In this document: piece by piece, positions 50,054 to 62,923 of the stretch
Numbering within the stretch: position 1 is the first letter of the stretch
Layout: each line of letters begins with the position of its first letter
Assembly: GCA_003999685.1 (NCBI GenBank)
Contig: CP021221.1
Location: 62,001 to 126,000 of the forward strand
DNA: 64,000 nucleotides
Direction of reading: 5' to 3'
Source of the DNA: Taiwanofungus camphoratus
Taxonomy: Eukaryota > Basidiomycota > Agaricomycetes > Polyporales > Taiwanofungaceae
The notes under the pieces: generated by a model
What the model saw: only the letters and a program-made list of their open reading frames with translations
What the model was told of the DNA's origin: nothing
The model's database searches: none
Translations under genes and position numbers: made by a program

Positions 50054-52138
50054 TCAAAAGGTAATCAAGACTGCTTCTGTCGCTCGCAAGTCCAAGCCCT
50101 CTTGAAGATTGATATTCTCCACTACCACCTGTCCGGTCGGGCTGACATCGGTTGTTTCCTCGTAACTCTGGCCTGCCCACGTAAGATTTGCCGTGTCATC
50201 CGCCTGTTGAATAACCAGCCTCCTCGCTGTTGCTTGCGTGGCCGGCGATGCACCCACACCGGACCCAGCAGTACCGTTTGTTGGCATCGCAAAATTGAGG
50301 TCGATGTGCACGATTGGGCGCGTGCCAGTGCTATTTGCCACCCATGCGTGGAGATTGACGAATACGGCCCGCACCAGCTGCCCTCCCTCGAATACTGCGT
50401 ATCCACTTGTGTTATTGTCGGAGACGCTGAGTTCGACGATTTGCGAGGAGCCTGTCGACCCGACGAAGGTATCGATGACAAGCCCTCCATAGTACGCTGG
50501 CTGGATATGCGGAGCTGCAGGAGGATCAAGCGGAGAGCCGTTAGTGGTGGAATAGTTCAGAGTGACTGGTTGGATCTGCGATGACCGACTTGTGTGAACA
50601 TCATGCAGGGATGGCACACCAGGTATGCACTTACAAAATTATACTTGTAGCCGATGCCCTCGTGGAAATAAAGTTCCCGTATGCCAATCGTGGACGCAAA
50701 TAGCGTATAATCGATTGCCCACAGTGCTGCACCTGCTGTGTTGCTCACCCCAGGTGCACCATGACAGGCAATACTATTCGTCTCCCTAAGTGCCAAGACG
50801 TCACATTAGTGAAGCAACCCCGCATCACCGAACGCCGGCCATAGGACGCACCCCAGGACGTAAGTGAGATTTTGTGCATACGTTGCGGCGATGTCCGCTT
50901 CGAATATCGTAAGATTTCCACGTATAGCCGCCTTGTTCATAAACGAAATGAGCCCAAAGGCGCCGCCATTGCAGAATGCAGCTGAATATTGATGTTGCGA
51001 TATCCTATAGATAGAGTTTTCAAATACAACGGCTGTTCGGTTTCATGAACACACTACCTACGTTGAGATCGTCTTTCCTGGGGTGCTTTGTAAAATGCCG
51101 AGTTCAAATATCTCACGTGGGGTAAAAGCCTGGGATGCAAAAGCAGCGCCCTGCAAGGTCACAGGGCCGTACTTGCTGGAGATACCGGCAGCTTGGACGA
51201 CCGGCCCGGCAACGGACTCCCAGTCAGGGACGTAATCTTGAACGGTCCAGTTACCAGCAGGGCGAAGACCATTATTGCCATACAGATCCGCTTCATTGCC
51301 TGCGGATGCCATGTTATTGGCGAGCCGATCAGTAAAGGTAGAAATAAGAGCAGAACCGAAAGGATTGGAATAACTAACCAACTTCAATGCGCTCAAGCAC
51401 GACGCCGGAGTTCTTAACCGAAGGCAAGCTGAATGCCCGTACGATCGCCTTGGCCATATTGACCGCATTCGTAACGTTGTTGAAGCCTAGATTGACGCCC
51501 CAGACCATGTGCGTTCCTGTGTGTGGAAAACCGAAGGGTAAGTAAAATTGGTTTCACGTAGTTATACATGAGGATTGTGTAAGATTCAAAACATGTATCA
51601 TAAGGAGTTCAAAAAGTGTGATGAAATATGGACATACCGGCGGGGAGCCAGCGCACGAGCGTGTAATATTCATTACCAACAGTAATATGCGTTGCTTCCG
51701 GATAAGGTGTTATGGAGTTGGACGGTGGAAAGAGGTCCTCGTTGACCTAGGATGGACCGTAATAGTGTGCCCAAAGTCATCTCTACCATCAGTTTCGTTG
51801 AATCCTGAGAGAGAGAGCTGACATACAGTCACAGTTGGTGACCAGACGGTATGATCTTCAGAATCAGCACCTACTCTGAGCTTAGGCGGTTGTCCGGTGA
51901 GACGGGCAAAGTTTTGCAAAGCGCTGTATGTGAACTCATTACGCGCGTCGATCCCACTCCAGTCAGGCCAGTTGTCTTGTTCGATGGAGAAGGAGAGAAG
52001 AGTCGAGGCGAGAGGTTGCGATTTGGTAGGAGCTACGACGGGAATGGACACATTGACCGCAGTGACATCTCCTGCGGAGACGGTGGTAGGACTCAGCAGG
52101 AATGCCGCAAGGGCGCAGACTGCGAAGGAACGGCGCAT
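50054..52138 (-). CDS. Secreted GH79 beta-glucuronidase-type enzyme
   Basis: 540 residues in seven exons: 52138-51827, 51746-51638, 51516-51379, 51299-51062, 51004-50852, 50785-50635, 50575-50054. The signal peptide MRRSFAVCALAAFLLSPTTV is followed by LLSFSIEQDNWPDW and TGQPPKLRVGADSEDHTVW. Acid/base is probably Glu189 (EVGNEADLYG), nucleophile Glu318 (GETNSIACHG), both at conserved GH79 positions. The C-terminal beta domain (GGLVIDTFVG, RAVFVNLHAW) matches the family. Fungal members remove glucuronic or 4-O-methyl-glucuronic acid from arabinogalactan-protein side chains outside the cell. Full length, no breaks; several N-glycosylation sequons (NST, NGT, NNT). With GH3 and GH92 nearby it adds to a local set of secreted glycosidases. 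Confidence 0.93.
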
Positions 52139-52213
52139 GGGGATGCAGCGATGAAACACAAACCCACGGGTAACAGACTCCTCGTATACCTTGCGGTATA
52201 AAAGGTTCAGGTG

Positions 52214-52222
52214 TATATATAA
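52214..52222 (-). promoter_or_regulatory. TATA box
   Basis: TTATATATA on the minus strand, about 80 bp upstream of the GH79 ATG at 52138. Confidence 0.5.
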
Positions 52223-55180
52223 TCCGCGCCGATGAGACAATGGGAACCGGTCAGAGTACCGACATCATTCATCCGGGTCGGGAAGCATAATGCAACTTAT
52301 CGGTCAGAGGAGTCGCGATTCTCGCTGGTCGCGTGGTCCTCCATGACCCCGACGTCTTGCTGGGAACGAAAGACCGTGCCACTTGCAGCAGTCACGGTCC
52401 GGAGCCAGCTTGCTCTGCGGCACAAGCAATAGAACTCTTCAGGAATTCCTGCAGCCGGGATTCAAGAAAGCAGTCAGTTGACTCAGATGGTTGCTTGATG
52501 TCGGGCTCAGGATCCTCAATTTTAACAACGACGATCAGACGTGAGACCTAGAAAAGGAAAGGTCCATGTCTCGCACTTAGAAGCACGTGATGTGTTGGAA
52601 CGCGTGATCGTGCCAATTTTACGCGTCCGCGCGCCGGCAGGTGTCTGATCCACATACTAAGAGAAGTTGATCAAGCACAGGACCGCGGACGAAAGAACGT
52701 GAGCGGACATTTGTCGGGGTCGGCACGACAGGGTATTTGGTGCAACGGGGCAAGCTCACTATGATGCAGACAGAATCCTCTGGTATACAATCATGGTGCC
52801 TTGAACAACGGGTGTCGCTCAGAGGATCCAGCAAAAAATCACTGAATAGACCAACAACCCAAGTGGTACAATCGCTCAGAACAATGAGAGCCCAGTTGTT
52901 CACTTTGTATGCAGACGTCAGATGGACGAAGATGGTAAACATGGATATTTAAAGAACACGTTACGATCGAGGACGACGTGTGGGAGTTCAAAACTCTACG
53001 GCAAAGATTACGACTCACCATAAGCCCTTGCCATCCACGTTGCGTTCCGCAGTCGATGTCAACGAAACTTCAATAAAGTGAGGATCACCCGGATTTCAGC
53101 AGATCGGGTGAAGGGAATTCAGGACCCCGAAGCAGAGCTTCTTGGACAAGGAATTTCTCCTATATTGTACAAATGTTCCGCTGCTTTCTAAATATTAGAC
53201 TGCACATTCATTGAGCGGTAATGATGCACATTCGTGAAGACAGACGTACTTTGATCCTCCAGATAATGACATTGGTCAATATAATAAGCAGTAGTCGTGA
53301 TGGAACGCACAGCAGGGTCTGCACTGAGATACTTATGGATGTTTTGATAGTGAAAGATGAGATTGCACCCGTCCAGATACCAGGGTTCCTGGACATGTAT
53401 CTTTGCAATCAGAGCTATAAAGGAGCGTAGGAATGCCTGTATCCTAGACTTTACAGGACATCCGCCATATCACCAATGAAGGGACAAAAGATGAGGTGTG
53501 CTCAAAGATGCCCAATTCGGAAGCGGACACCGCATCTTGCGGTCTTGTACAGAAGAAATTTATCCCTTGTACAACATGACTTACGACCAAATACGCGAGT
53601 GCAAAAAGGAGATATTAATTGCTGTATACGTATACCCTCAATGCTTCTCAATGACGTACCTCACCTCCGAATGCCGATCCCGCGCTCTCGCAGTTCAAAA
53701 ATTATGAGTGAAGACATTTAAAGTGGTGGCAGTACTTACAACAATTGTGCATCCAGGAGCGACAAATGCTTTCTCCACAACGAACGGAGGCACCTAGTCA
53801 TTCATTGAAGCCCGAAAGGCCTTCAATCCTTGTGAGGCAAGTGATGTTCACCTACGCACGTATCATTTTATTGAAAACGACACCAGTGAGAGGTGTATGG
53901 GATAATTTCAGGTGGAGCGAGAAGAAAGCAGTGGCATGTGCCCTTGAAGGCCATGTTGGAGCTGACAGGGGCCGGTCACCGCTATGATATGGCGCTGCGG
54001 AATCCCAGCATCTCACCCGGATCATTACCATCGGCTCCAGGCGGTCTGCATGCAAGGACAATGTCTCACCATCCTCTGCTCAACGGGGCAGAGAGATCCT
54101 AAGAGAACTAGGTGAACACACGATCAAGCTGAGTGAAATCCAGGCATTGCCAGAGATCGCAAAGGCATCGCGGTAAATAAGTAGAAGAGCTGAGAAACCT
54201 AGGAATGTCTTAGATGATCGCAGCGGTCATCGTCACCGTCATCGTCCCAAAGCTGGCTATCTGTCGAATCCGACTTGCCGTCGCAACTACGGATTCTTCA
54301 GAAGCTCTTTTGCAGACAGTCTACCCTCGAGCATCCATTGTAGTATTTTCCGCAAAAACGCCAGAAATTCGGTCTGATTCTTGCCCTCCACATTTTCCTC
54401 GGAGCTCTCCTGGGACATTCCACCGCTGTAGATGGAGAGACACAATCACTATGTGCAATGTGCAGTGTGACAGCGGAAGCTGGGCTGGTCATGGAACTAC
54501 CGGACGCAATCTACTTACCAAAACGGCAGCGCAATTGGGTTAACACCTTGCAAAATGAAGAAGGGTTTTCGTACCCTCTGCAGTAACAAACTTGGTAAAT
54601 GAAAAAAAAAAAATTAGATTCAAATTTCAGGCTTATGAGAATTTTCGTTGCGAATGTGCCCTCGTCACAATACAGTACTTTCGGATTGATCAATCCCAAA
54701 CTGTACTTACAAAATGACAAATGTCCTGGGAGCGCAGTGACAACAGATGTTCTCAGACTATCGAGTATGTGCCACCAGGTTCCACCGTTACCCTCTGTAA
54801 AAAAGCGCATTCAACGTTTGTGCGGAATTTGCAGGACAGTCATGCACTAGTCGCACAGGCTGACTACAGGTGTATGACTGTCCTGACTGCTTCATATTCA
54901 GCCACCGAATAAGAAATTCGACTAGTTAGTTCAGCCATGCAATTTTGGTACCAGGAAACTAAGCCCGACTTTCATTTTCTACAGGGCGTTACCCGACGCA
55001 CTACGCTCAAGGTCTGCTGCCCTTGGCAAAGTTTATTCTGGATTACTGATTTGACTAACTGTTGAGAGTGCTACACGGATCCATAGATCTTGGATATACA
55101 ATACATTAATGCCAGAACGAGTTGAATCACCTGGCAACCGAATCGTCGGATCTCGACCGTCACGCATCAGTGCGCACATC
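52223..55180. other. No recognised gene
   Basis: Short frames on both strands. One at 53498-53707 (EEIYPLYNMTYDQIRECKKE) looks protein-like but is isolated. A 12-nt A run lies near 54602. I could not build any exon chain; old, degraded genes are possible. Confidence 0.35.
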
Positions 55181-57069
55181 CTATGCATCCGACCAAATGG
55201 CTTTCGCAGTCTCATGAACAAGCGTGAGCTTGCGCTTCTCATCTTCTTCTGTCACAGGGTTGCCGTCTGCTTGCGACGCAAACCCGCACTGTGGGCTGAT
55301 GCAGATCCTGAAATGTGGCGTAAGAGTCACGTCAGCTGGTCAACAAAGATGGTGAAGTAACGGACTGGTTCAATGCCTCCTCCTTCGATCGCTTCTCCTC
55401 ACCGCCCGCAATGATATCTGCGGCCTCGTGCACGCGTTGGATGAGCTCTTCCTTGACTTCCATCTGCATAAGACAATAAGTATGGCATTCGTTGTCATGT
55501 GAGATCATGAGCATCGGTACATAGTGAAAGGCGAAGGCTCACATACCTTGGGAAACTTGCTGGAGACCAGTCCGAGAACGACGGACTTACTCCTGGGGAG
55601 GAAGCGGAGCGGTTCGAACGTTCCTGCACGCTCGGTTTCATATTCGAGCTACGAAAGATCAGAACAATGGCCGAAATAGGACGAACGGAACCGTCTCTGG
55701 GACCTACATAATAGGTATCCACATTGATTTCCTGGAAAAGCTTGATAGCAATCCGGTCATATCCACCTTGACTAAAATGATGACCATCCTGTTAACCCAG
55801 GCATTGGTCAACGTTACCGCGCAAGTATGTGCAACTTGACGATCACTTACCTTGAAATTACCCCTGCACAGATGAAGTCCGACAGTCATGTCTGCTGGGC
55901 GTCCTTCCAGACAAGCATTGTACACTCGACAGTACAGGTCGAGTATCGCAACGTGGTCGATACCTTGCTCCTCCATTCCCTGGATCATACTGTTGTCGCA
56001 GAAATAGGCAAGGAGGGGGTCGTCGAACTGGATGTTTCCTACAAACAGCATCAAGAAAGAGAGCATGACGAATTGTCAAGAAGATCGAGCACATACGGCA
56101 TCCAGCGGCGTACAGGTCCTTGATTTCCTCTCGATATGCTTGGGTGATATCCGCGAAGTACTCCTCTGAGATACCGGGGAAGGATCAACTCAAAACCCAT
56201 AGAAATACGTTCTGGACCAACCATCGTTGCTGTAAACTGATTTGGGGTAGGCGTAAGGCCCATGTCGGAGGTGAAACCACTCCGGAGCGCACATCGTTAT
56301 CTTCAAGTTTTTATGCTCCTGGGTGTAGAGTAGATAGTACATTACAAAGGACCCTGTAATGTCTCCACTGATGCAACGTACCTCAGGTTTAGTGAAACTT
56401 TTGAGCGCCTCAAATTGTGCGATGTAGAATGGTTTTGTGCGTTTAAGTTTCGACTGTAGACCAACATCAGTGAAGACTAAGCCCTAGAATTGCGGGCATG
56501 AGGTGGAGGACAAATCACTCACTTCGCATAAGTATGCCGCACCCTTGAAATTGAGTTGCTTGACTGCCCGAACATCGGGCACATAGTCCTGAATCGCCAT
56601 TGGCTATATCAGCAAGGAGCCTACGGCAGTTTACCAGCTCAATATCTTTTACCATGAACCATTCAAGTGGAGCTGCGAAGAATTGATGAGTACAAATAGA
56701 CCCTGGACAAGCAGTTCGGAACATGAGAACGTACCGGCAGGAATATACTTCATGCCTTCTAGGTTATCGAATACACCATCGAAGAACACATGCCTACATA
56801 ACGGTATCAATATATCGCTGTCGTCGCTGATAGTCGTGTACAGAGACGGACCTCCTGAACTCGCCATCCGTGATAGACTTTATGCCTACCTCTCTTTGTA
56901 TCTGGACGATACCCCGAATGGCCTCGTCCTCAACCACACGCAGTTCCTCCTGAGTGCATTTGCCTTCATTAAATTCCTTACGCCTTTGGAGGAGTGCGGC
57001 AGGCCGCTTGAGCGAACCAATGTGGTCCGCTCGAAATGGTGGGCTGAGTCGGGGAGAGGTGGTGGCCAT
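55181..57069 (-). CDS. MetE-like (cobalamin-independent methionine synthase fold) protein
   Basis: 409 residues in twelve exons: 57069-56852, 56793-56735, 56672-56635, 56603-56523, 56453-56382, 56318-56222, 56165-56097, 56038-55851, 55788-55708, 55648-55547, 55463-55366, 55307-55181. It is a single UROD/MetE-type TIM barrel, about half the length of true MetE (near 750 residues). Landmarks: PPFRADHIGSLKRPAAL, VGIKSITDGEFRR, NIQFDDPLLAYF, VGLHLCRGNF, YYLEYETERAG and ISPQCGFASQ. Likely zinc ligands are His267, Cys269, a Glu in LEYETE (303 or 305) and Cys375, the set that activates a thiol in MetE. It may transfer methyl groups to a thiol, but the folate-binding N-terminal half of MetE is absent, so substrate and donor are open. 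Cytosolic. Confidence 0.92.
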
Positions 57070-58006
57070 AGTATATGTTAAGGAACTTCCATCGGGGAAA
57101 GCCTTCGCAGCTAAATAGCGCTAGCTGAGCGCTGATGAGCTCCGATAAGTGCGTTTAGGGGACCAGTGATCTTTAGGTTAGTTCAGCATCTGTTAGCCCT
57201 GTTTACGAGATCAATCTAGTATGAGAGATACTTGAGATTGTCTTGATATATTGTATTGTAACCAGTTCATAGAATGCAATCCGTGCTTCATTAACGATAA
57301 TATATTAGAATGACATTCAGCGACATAACACTGTGGAGGTGCGCACTGGATTTTCTCTCTCGCATCGAGTGAAAAGTCGCTTTCACTCGTACACCGCTCG
57401 AGAGAATCTCGCAATAGGTGAAAGTAATAGGAATTTTCACCTCCGCGAGCTTATTCATGTGACGTTTGAAAAGCACCAATCTGTAAGTGAAACACATCAT
57501 TTTCTGAGTTGAAGATTGACTTGATGGTAGAGCCCAAATTTCTCCCGCAAACGGGTTGTGTTCACACAGTCTCCGGGTGGCGTGCCCGGTGAAATTAAAC
57601 CGGTGCGAGCTACATAGTGCAAGCAAGGTGTAGCGGCGGCGGTAGCCAAATATAACTGATGGGATCAGGGAAAGTAAGAATGAACCGGACTCCTCATCCA
57701 CCTCCGGGAGGTCGATGGTTTGATTGGCGCCCTGCAGTCATCAGGAAAAGCCTCCCACGCTAATAAGCACTGAGTGCTAATGAGCGCTAATTAGGATGAT
57801 GATGATGATGAAATCAGCATTTATATACCACAAATAAGCTAGTACTAAGACGCGGTGTTTCCCGGTAAGTACAAATAGTAGGCATTAGAATGTGCCACAA
57901 TCTATCCTATGCCTGGAGAACAATCTATTGTAAGTGGATGGAAACAGGTGCGGTTGGAGGTTGATATAGTAGATATATGTCTGGAGGTTTGTTCTGTTGT
58001 TATCGG
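57070..58006. other. No recognised gene; left flank of the repeat block
   Basis: Upstream of the MetE-like gene. It includes a GATGATGATGATGA microsatellite near 57796 and scattered GCTAAT/GCTGAG words near 57120 and 57765. No coding signal. The last five bases (ATCGG) are repeated at 61327-61331. Confidence 0.5.
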
Positions 58007-61000
58007 TGATGAGTCCTGTAGCCTCCTGGGCCCCAAATCACGATTTTAGGAGCTTTCTAATCCCCCAACCGACCACTCTAAGACTCTTCTACAGCCTACG
58101 ACAGGAGGGATAGGTTCCTATAATATTCCTAACGCCTCCTTTCCTTCCTAAACCCTTCTAACACCCTACGAAGTCTTGTGAAGTCACACGAGGTGTTACA
58201 AGGTTTTGAATGCTAGCCGCGAAGTCCCTAACTCCTGCTAAGTCCACTATCAGACACTGCCGGCCCTCCCATACTGTTCTATTGGATCTAGGTCCTACCT
58301 ACTACGTTGATACGACCTAGGGGACCCTGGTACCTAGGGAGTGCTCTGCAACGTGGCTGAGATAGGTAGTGTGGGAACTGTGAGGATGTGAGGGTAGGAG
58401 CTACAACCTGTATGATACCAGGAAACCTGTATGTCTTGTTTTTGTAAGTAGGGAAGTAAGGGGTCAAGGGTCCTGCACAACAGGGTCTTGTTCCTAAGTG
58501 CTATACGATCCCTAAGGCCTTGCGAGGCCCTCCGAAGTACGCGAAGTTCTTCGAGATTCTGCAAAGTCCTTCGAAGTTTTAGCTAAATCGCACGAGCTGA
58601 CTTCGTAGGCTGTATAGAGTTAGGGAGCAATAAGCCAATGGACTATAGTTTCTACTAAGCGGCAGAGGGTACGAGACTGCTGCGAAGTCCTTTTAGCTAG
58701 AGTTAGCTAAAGGACGTAAGGCTTAGAGGTTTGTTAGAGCGAGGTGGGCGAGGTTTGGCTAGCGTAGAAGACCTGTAGGAGAGGTCGGAGAGTTCGAGGG
58801 CATAGGGAGATGTACTATAGCCTGAAATTAAGGCTATGGGAGAGTCGTAGGGCTATTTGTAGGACGTAGGGATGACGCTGATGAGTCCTGTAGCCTCCTG
58901 GGCCCCGAATCGTGATTTTAGGAGCTTTCTAATCCCTCAACCGACCACTCTAAGACTCTCCTACAGCCTACGACAGGAGGGATAGATCCCTATAATATTC
59001 CTAACGCCCCCTCTCCTTCCTAAACCCTCCTAACACCCTACGAAGTCTTGCGAAGTCACATGAGGTGCTACGAGATTTCGAATGCTAGACGCGAAGTCCC
59101 TAACTCCTGCTAAGTCCACTATCGGACACTGCCGGTCCTCCCATACTGTTCCATTGGATCTAGGTCCTATCTACTACGTCACTCATCCCGGGCTTAGCTA
59201 AGAAGTCTTAGCTAAGTCTCTCCTAGCTCTTGTGATTGCAGCTACCTCCGATAGGCTCCGAAACGGTCCGAAGTTCCAGAAGTTGGACTTAGGAAGCCTT
59301 GTGCACCCCCATGGGTCTCGATCCTATGCCATAAGGCCATCCTAGGGCGTACCCATATGACCCTCCACCCAGTTAGGACACCTCCTACCCCGATTAGGCC
59401 AAGTCCCGCTGCTAAGAACTTTGTGCGCTCTTAGCCCGCTAAGATAGGTGATCACGACGTATGGCTGCTCTCGGGTAGTCATCCCGCCCTCGTGAATGAA
59501 CTTGGTCACCTTTCTACCGTACGTAGTTCCCCTGTTTCAGTTCCTAATTAGTTCCTATCCTCCTCGTGTTCACTTCGGAGTCCATGCGCTTTAGTACACA
59601 TTTCGGACTCGTAAGGATCGCTTCGCGCAAGATTAGTTCACCTCACGTTCCCCTATTTAGTCAGAGGTAGTTTACTATGTACAAGAGAGACCCCTCAGTG
59701 CACGCTTCTCTCTTTGGAATACCAGTTCCCCTGTAGCTCCGATCTCAGGAAAGCGCCGCGAGTACAACCTTAGGAACGGTCCTAAGGTCCCTAAGTCTCC
59801 ACCCCAGCTTCATTTCAGTACCTTTGAACTACGTCTACGCTCGCGATATATCTACGAACCACGTCTACGCTTCCCGAACTACGCACTACGATCTACGAAA
59901 GTCGCCGTGACTTTGCACCCTTCAGCACCTCTTATAGCACCTATCCGGTGGGCCTCCGCCTTAGTTATACCCTTAGGCTCACGTTGCGTCATCCCTACGT
60001 CCTACGAATAGCCCTACGACTCGCCCATAGCCTTAGTTACAGGCTATAGTACATCTCCCTACGCCCTCGAACTCTTCGACCTCTCCTACAGGTCTCCTAC
60101 GCTAGCCAAACCTCGCCCACTTCGCTCTAACAAACTCCAAAACCTTACGCCCTTTAGCTAACTCTAACCAGAAGGACTTCGCAGCATCTACGAAGTCAGC
60201 TCGTGCGATTTAGCTAAAAACTTCGAAGGACTTCGCAGAATCTCGAAGGACTTCGCGTACTTCGGAGGGCCTCGCAAGGCCTTAGGGATAGTATAGCACT
60301 TAGGAACAAGATCCTGTTGTGCAGGACCCTTGACCCCTTACTCCCCTACTTACAAAAACAAGACATACAGGTTTCCCGGTATCATACAGGTTGTAGCTCC
60401 TACCCTCACACCCTCGCAGTTATCACACTACCCCCAGCCACGTTGCGGAGCACTCCCTAGGTACCAGGGTCCCCTAGGTCGTATCAACGCTCCCCTATTT
60501 AGTCAGAGGTAGTTTACTATGTACCAGAGAGACCCCTCAGTGCACGCTCCTCTCTTTGAAATACCAGTTCCCCTGTAGCTCCGATCTCAGGAAAGCGCCG
60601 CAAGTACAACCTTAGGAATGGTCCTAAGGTCCCTAAGTCTCCACCCCAGCTTCGTTTCAGTACCTTTGAACTACGTCTACGCTCGCGATATATCTACGAA
60701 CCACGTCTACGCTTCCCGAACTACGCACTATGATCCACAAAGTCGCCGTGACTTCGCACCTTTCAGCACCTCATATAGCATCTACCCGGTGGGCCTCCGC
60801 CTTAGTTATACCCTTAGGCTCACGTTGCGTCATCCCTACGTCCTACAAATAGCTCTACGACTCTCCCATAGCCTTAGTTTCAGGCTATAGTACATCTCCC
60901 TACGCCCTTGAACTCTCTGACCTCTCCTACAGGTCTCCTACGCTAGCCAAACCTCGCCCACCTCGCCCTAACAAACCTCTAAGCCTTACGCCCTTTAGCT

Positions 61001-61327
61001 AACTCTAGCTAAAAGGACTTCGCAGCATCTACAAAGTCAGCTCGTGCGACTTAGCTAAAACTTCGAAGGACTTCGCAGAATCTCGAAGAACTTCGCGTAC
61101 TTCGGAGGGCCTCGCAAGGCCTTAGGGATAGTATAGCACTTAGGAACAAGACCCTGTTGTGCAGGACCCTTGACCCCTTACTCCCCCACTTACAAAAAAC
61201 AAGACACACAGGTTTCCCGGTATCATACAGGTTGTAGCTCCTACCTCACATCCCCACAGTTATCACACTACCCCATGGCCACGTTGCGGAGCACTCCCTA
61301 GATACCAGGGTCCCCTAGGTCGTATCA
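58007..61327. mobile_element. Composite LTR-like repeat (non-coding)
   Basis: A block with TG at its left end and CA at its right end, flanked by TCGG (58003-58006 and 61328-61331), as for an LTR-element insertion. Call the parts A, C and B. The order is A (58007-58307), inverted B (58308-58878), A-C-B (58879-60486) and C'-B (60487-61327). The two A copies are about 92 percent alike by eye; the two C'-B copies (59648-60486 and 60487-61327) are closer. A complete unit A-C-B would be about 1.6 kb. I saw no gag or polymerase sequence, so this is best read as LTR-derived DNA from a fossil retrotransposon family, rearranged or nested. CpG is frequent, unlike the DNA to its right, suggesting a younger age. 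Confidence 0.7.
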
Positions 61328-62469
61328 TCGGTTGCTTGTATTGGGCATAGTCATCCATGTTTGTTGGCCCATATATGTTCTGAATCCACATAACTTCATA
61401 TGTGACAAGAAGGGGAACTAAGCTGGTCTTCTACCAAGGGCACAAGCCATCTTTGTTCTCTTGATGCACACATATGTTGTTGATTGTGGTTTGGATTGTG
61501 GGTGACAGTGTGTTGCTGTCACTAATTAGGGAAATTACACACATTAGTCAAACATGTGAGAAACAGATGATCATACTGTACTATGCCTACATATGGAGTT
61601 GACACCCTGACTCAGTCAGCTGATTGGTCAAAAGCTCATCTGTTTTGATGGCTTTTACAAATACCAAAAATTTTAGTCAAGACCCTACATGCTGACTAAG
61701 AGAGTGTGCAGGCTCTACTAGTAGGCATAGTACTTCCATGACCTTAGACATTAACAACAGACCCTCCACATGACTGTAAGAAGGGGTGCATCAGATGACA
61801 TCCCCTTAGGACAATGATGATAAGTAGCCTATGTGCTGTCATTGTTGATAGCATCATCTCAAAATGGGAGCTTAAAAAAGAAGCAGAAAGATAGTATAGT
61901 AGCAGATGTTTTAGAATGGTTGACTATTAGGATCAAAAGGCTCAGAAAAGTGTAGTTAGTAATGAGATGAAACAGTTCTGAAAATATTATCATATAAGAA
62001 AAGTTTTTCAGTGAAGAATGCAGTATACAATAGAGGTCCCAGAACAGGAGACAAATCAGTGCATATGTGTCAGTGAGAGGGCCTTGAGAACAGAAGATAT
62101 AGTCTAAAATAGATGCAAATCAGAGTTTTGTAATATTTTCACAAAATGATGATAACAATTTTTGATTGATTCAGTGAGAGACCTTGTTATAGGCTTTTCA
62201 AGAGCTGAGAATAAGCTAGAGCTCATGCATTTATAGCCTAAAAAGAGGTCTTACTGTCTCTTTATAATTATATCTCATCCACTGAGTGACATTATATACA
62301 GTTCATATTAGTCAAAATCTTAATACAAGCTGTTCACAATAAGATGGTTATTTATTCTAATAAGGGCCACTGCATAAGCTAAGGACTGTGGCTGCTGTTG
62401 TAAAAGAGGGTGATTTCAAAACAAAGCTTGCAACAGCATTTCAAAGATATTGAAGAATCAAAAATATTA

Positions 62470-62522
62470 AATTTTAAAAATATTGGATTTTAAAAATATT
62501 GGATTTTAAAAATATTAAATTA
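62470..62522. repeat. 16-bp tandem repeat
   Basis: About three copies of ATTTTAAAAATATTGG within the CpG-free block. Confidence 0.75.
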
Positions 62523-62923
62523 AAAAAATCAAAGTTTTGAAAAGATTGAGAGATCCAGCTGTTCTTTAGATGTTTTGAAGATTATAAATAGGGTTTTAGA
62601 TGAATTGTTGAATGGTTAGAAAGTTGTGGAATGGGAGATTTGAAGGTCAGAATAATACAAACTAATATCAAATATTCAAACTGGATAACTGACTTCATTA
62701 GCAAGAAGCAAGGGTTTATAAACAGTCTGTTGTCTGCACAGTGTGAAGTTCATGTGATAGCTTGTTGAGTATTGCAGTCTTACTGTACTAGCAGTAGCAA
62801 TTGTCAGACTCTCTAGTTTGTGATTTGTCTACTTTTTGTGAATTTCTCATGTGGCTATATCTCTGTTCTCATCCTGAGTTAGACTGTCATTACTAGTTAT
62901 AGTATTGCTCACAGCTGTATTAG

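Noticed and set aside
58334-60890. Open frames inside the LTR-like block
   Set aside because: They lie within repeated non-coding units and appear in both orientations; they are not genes.
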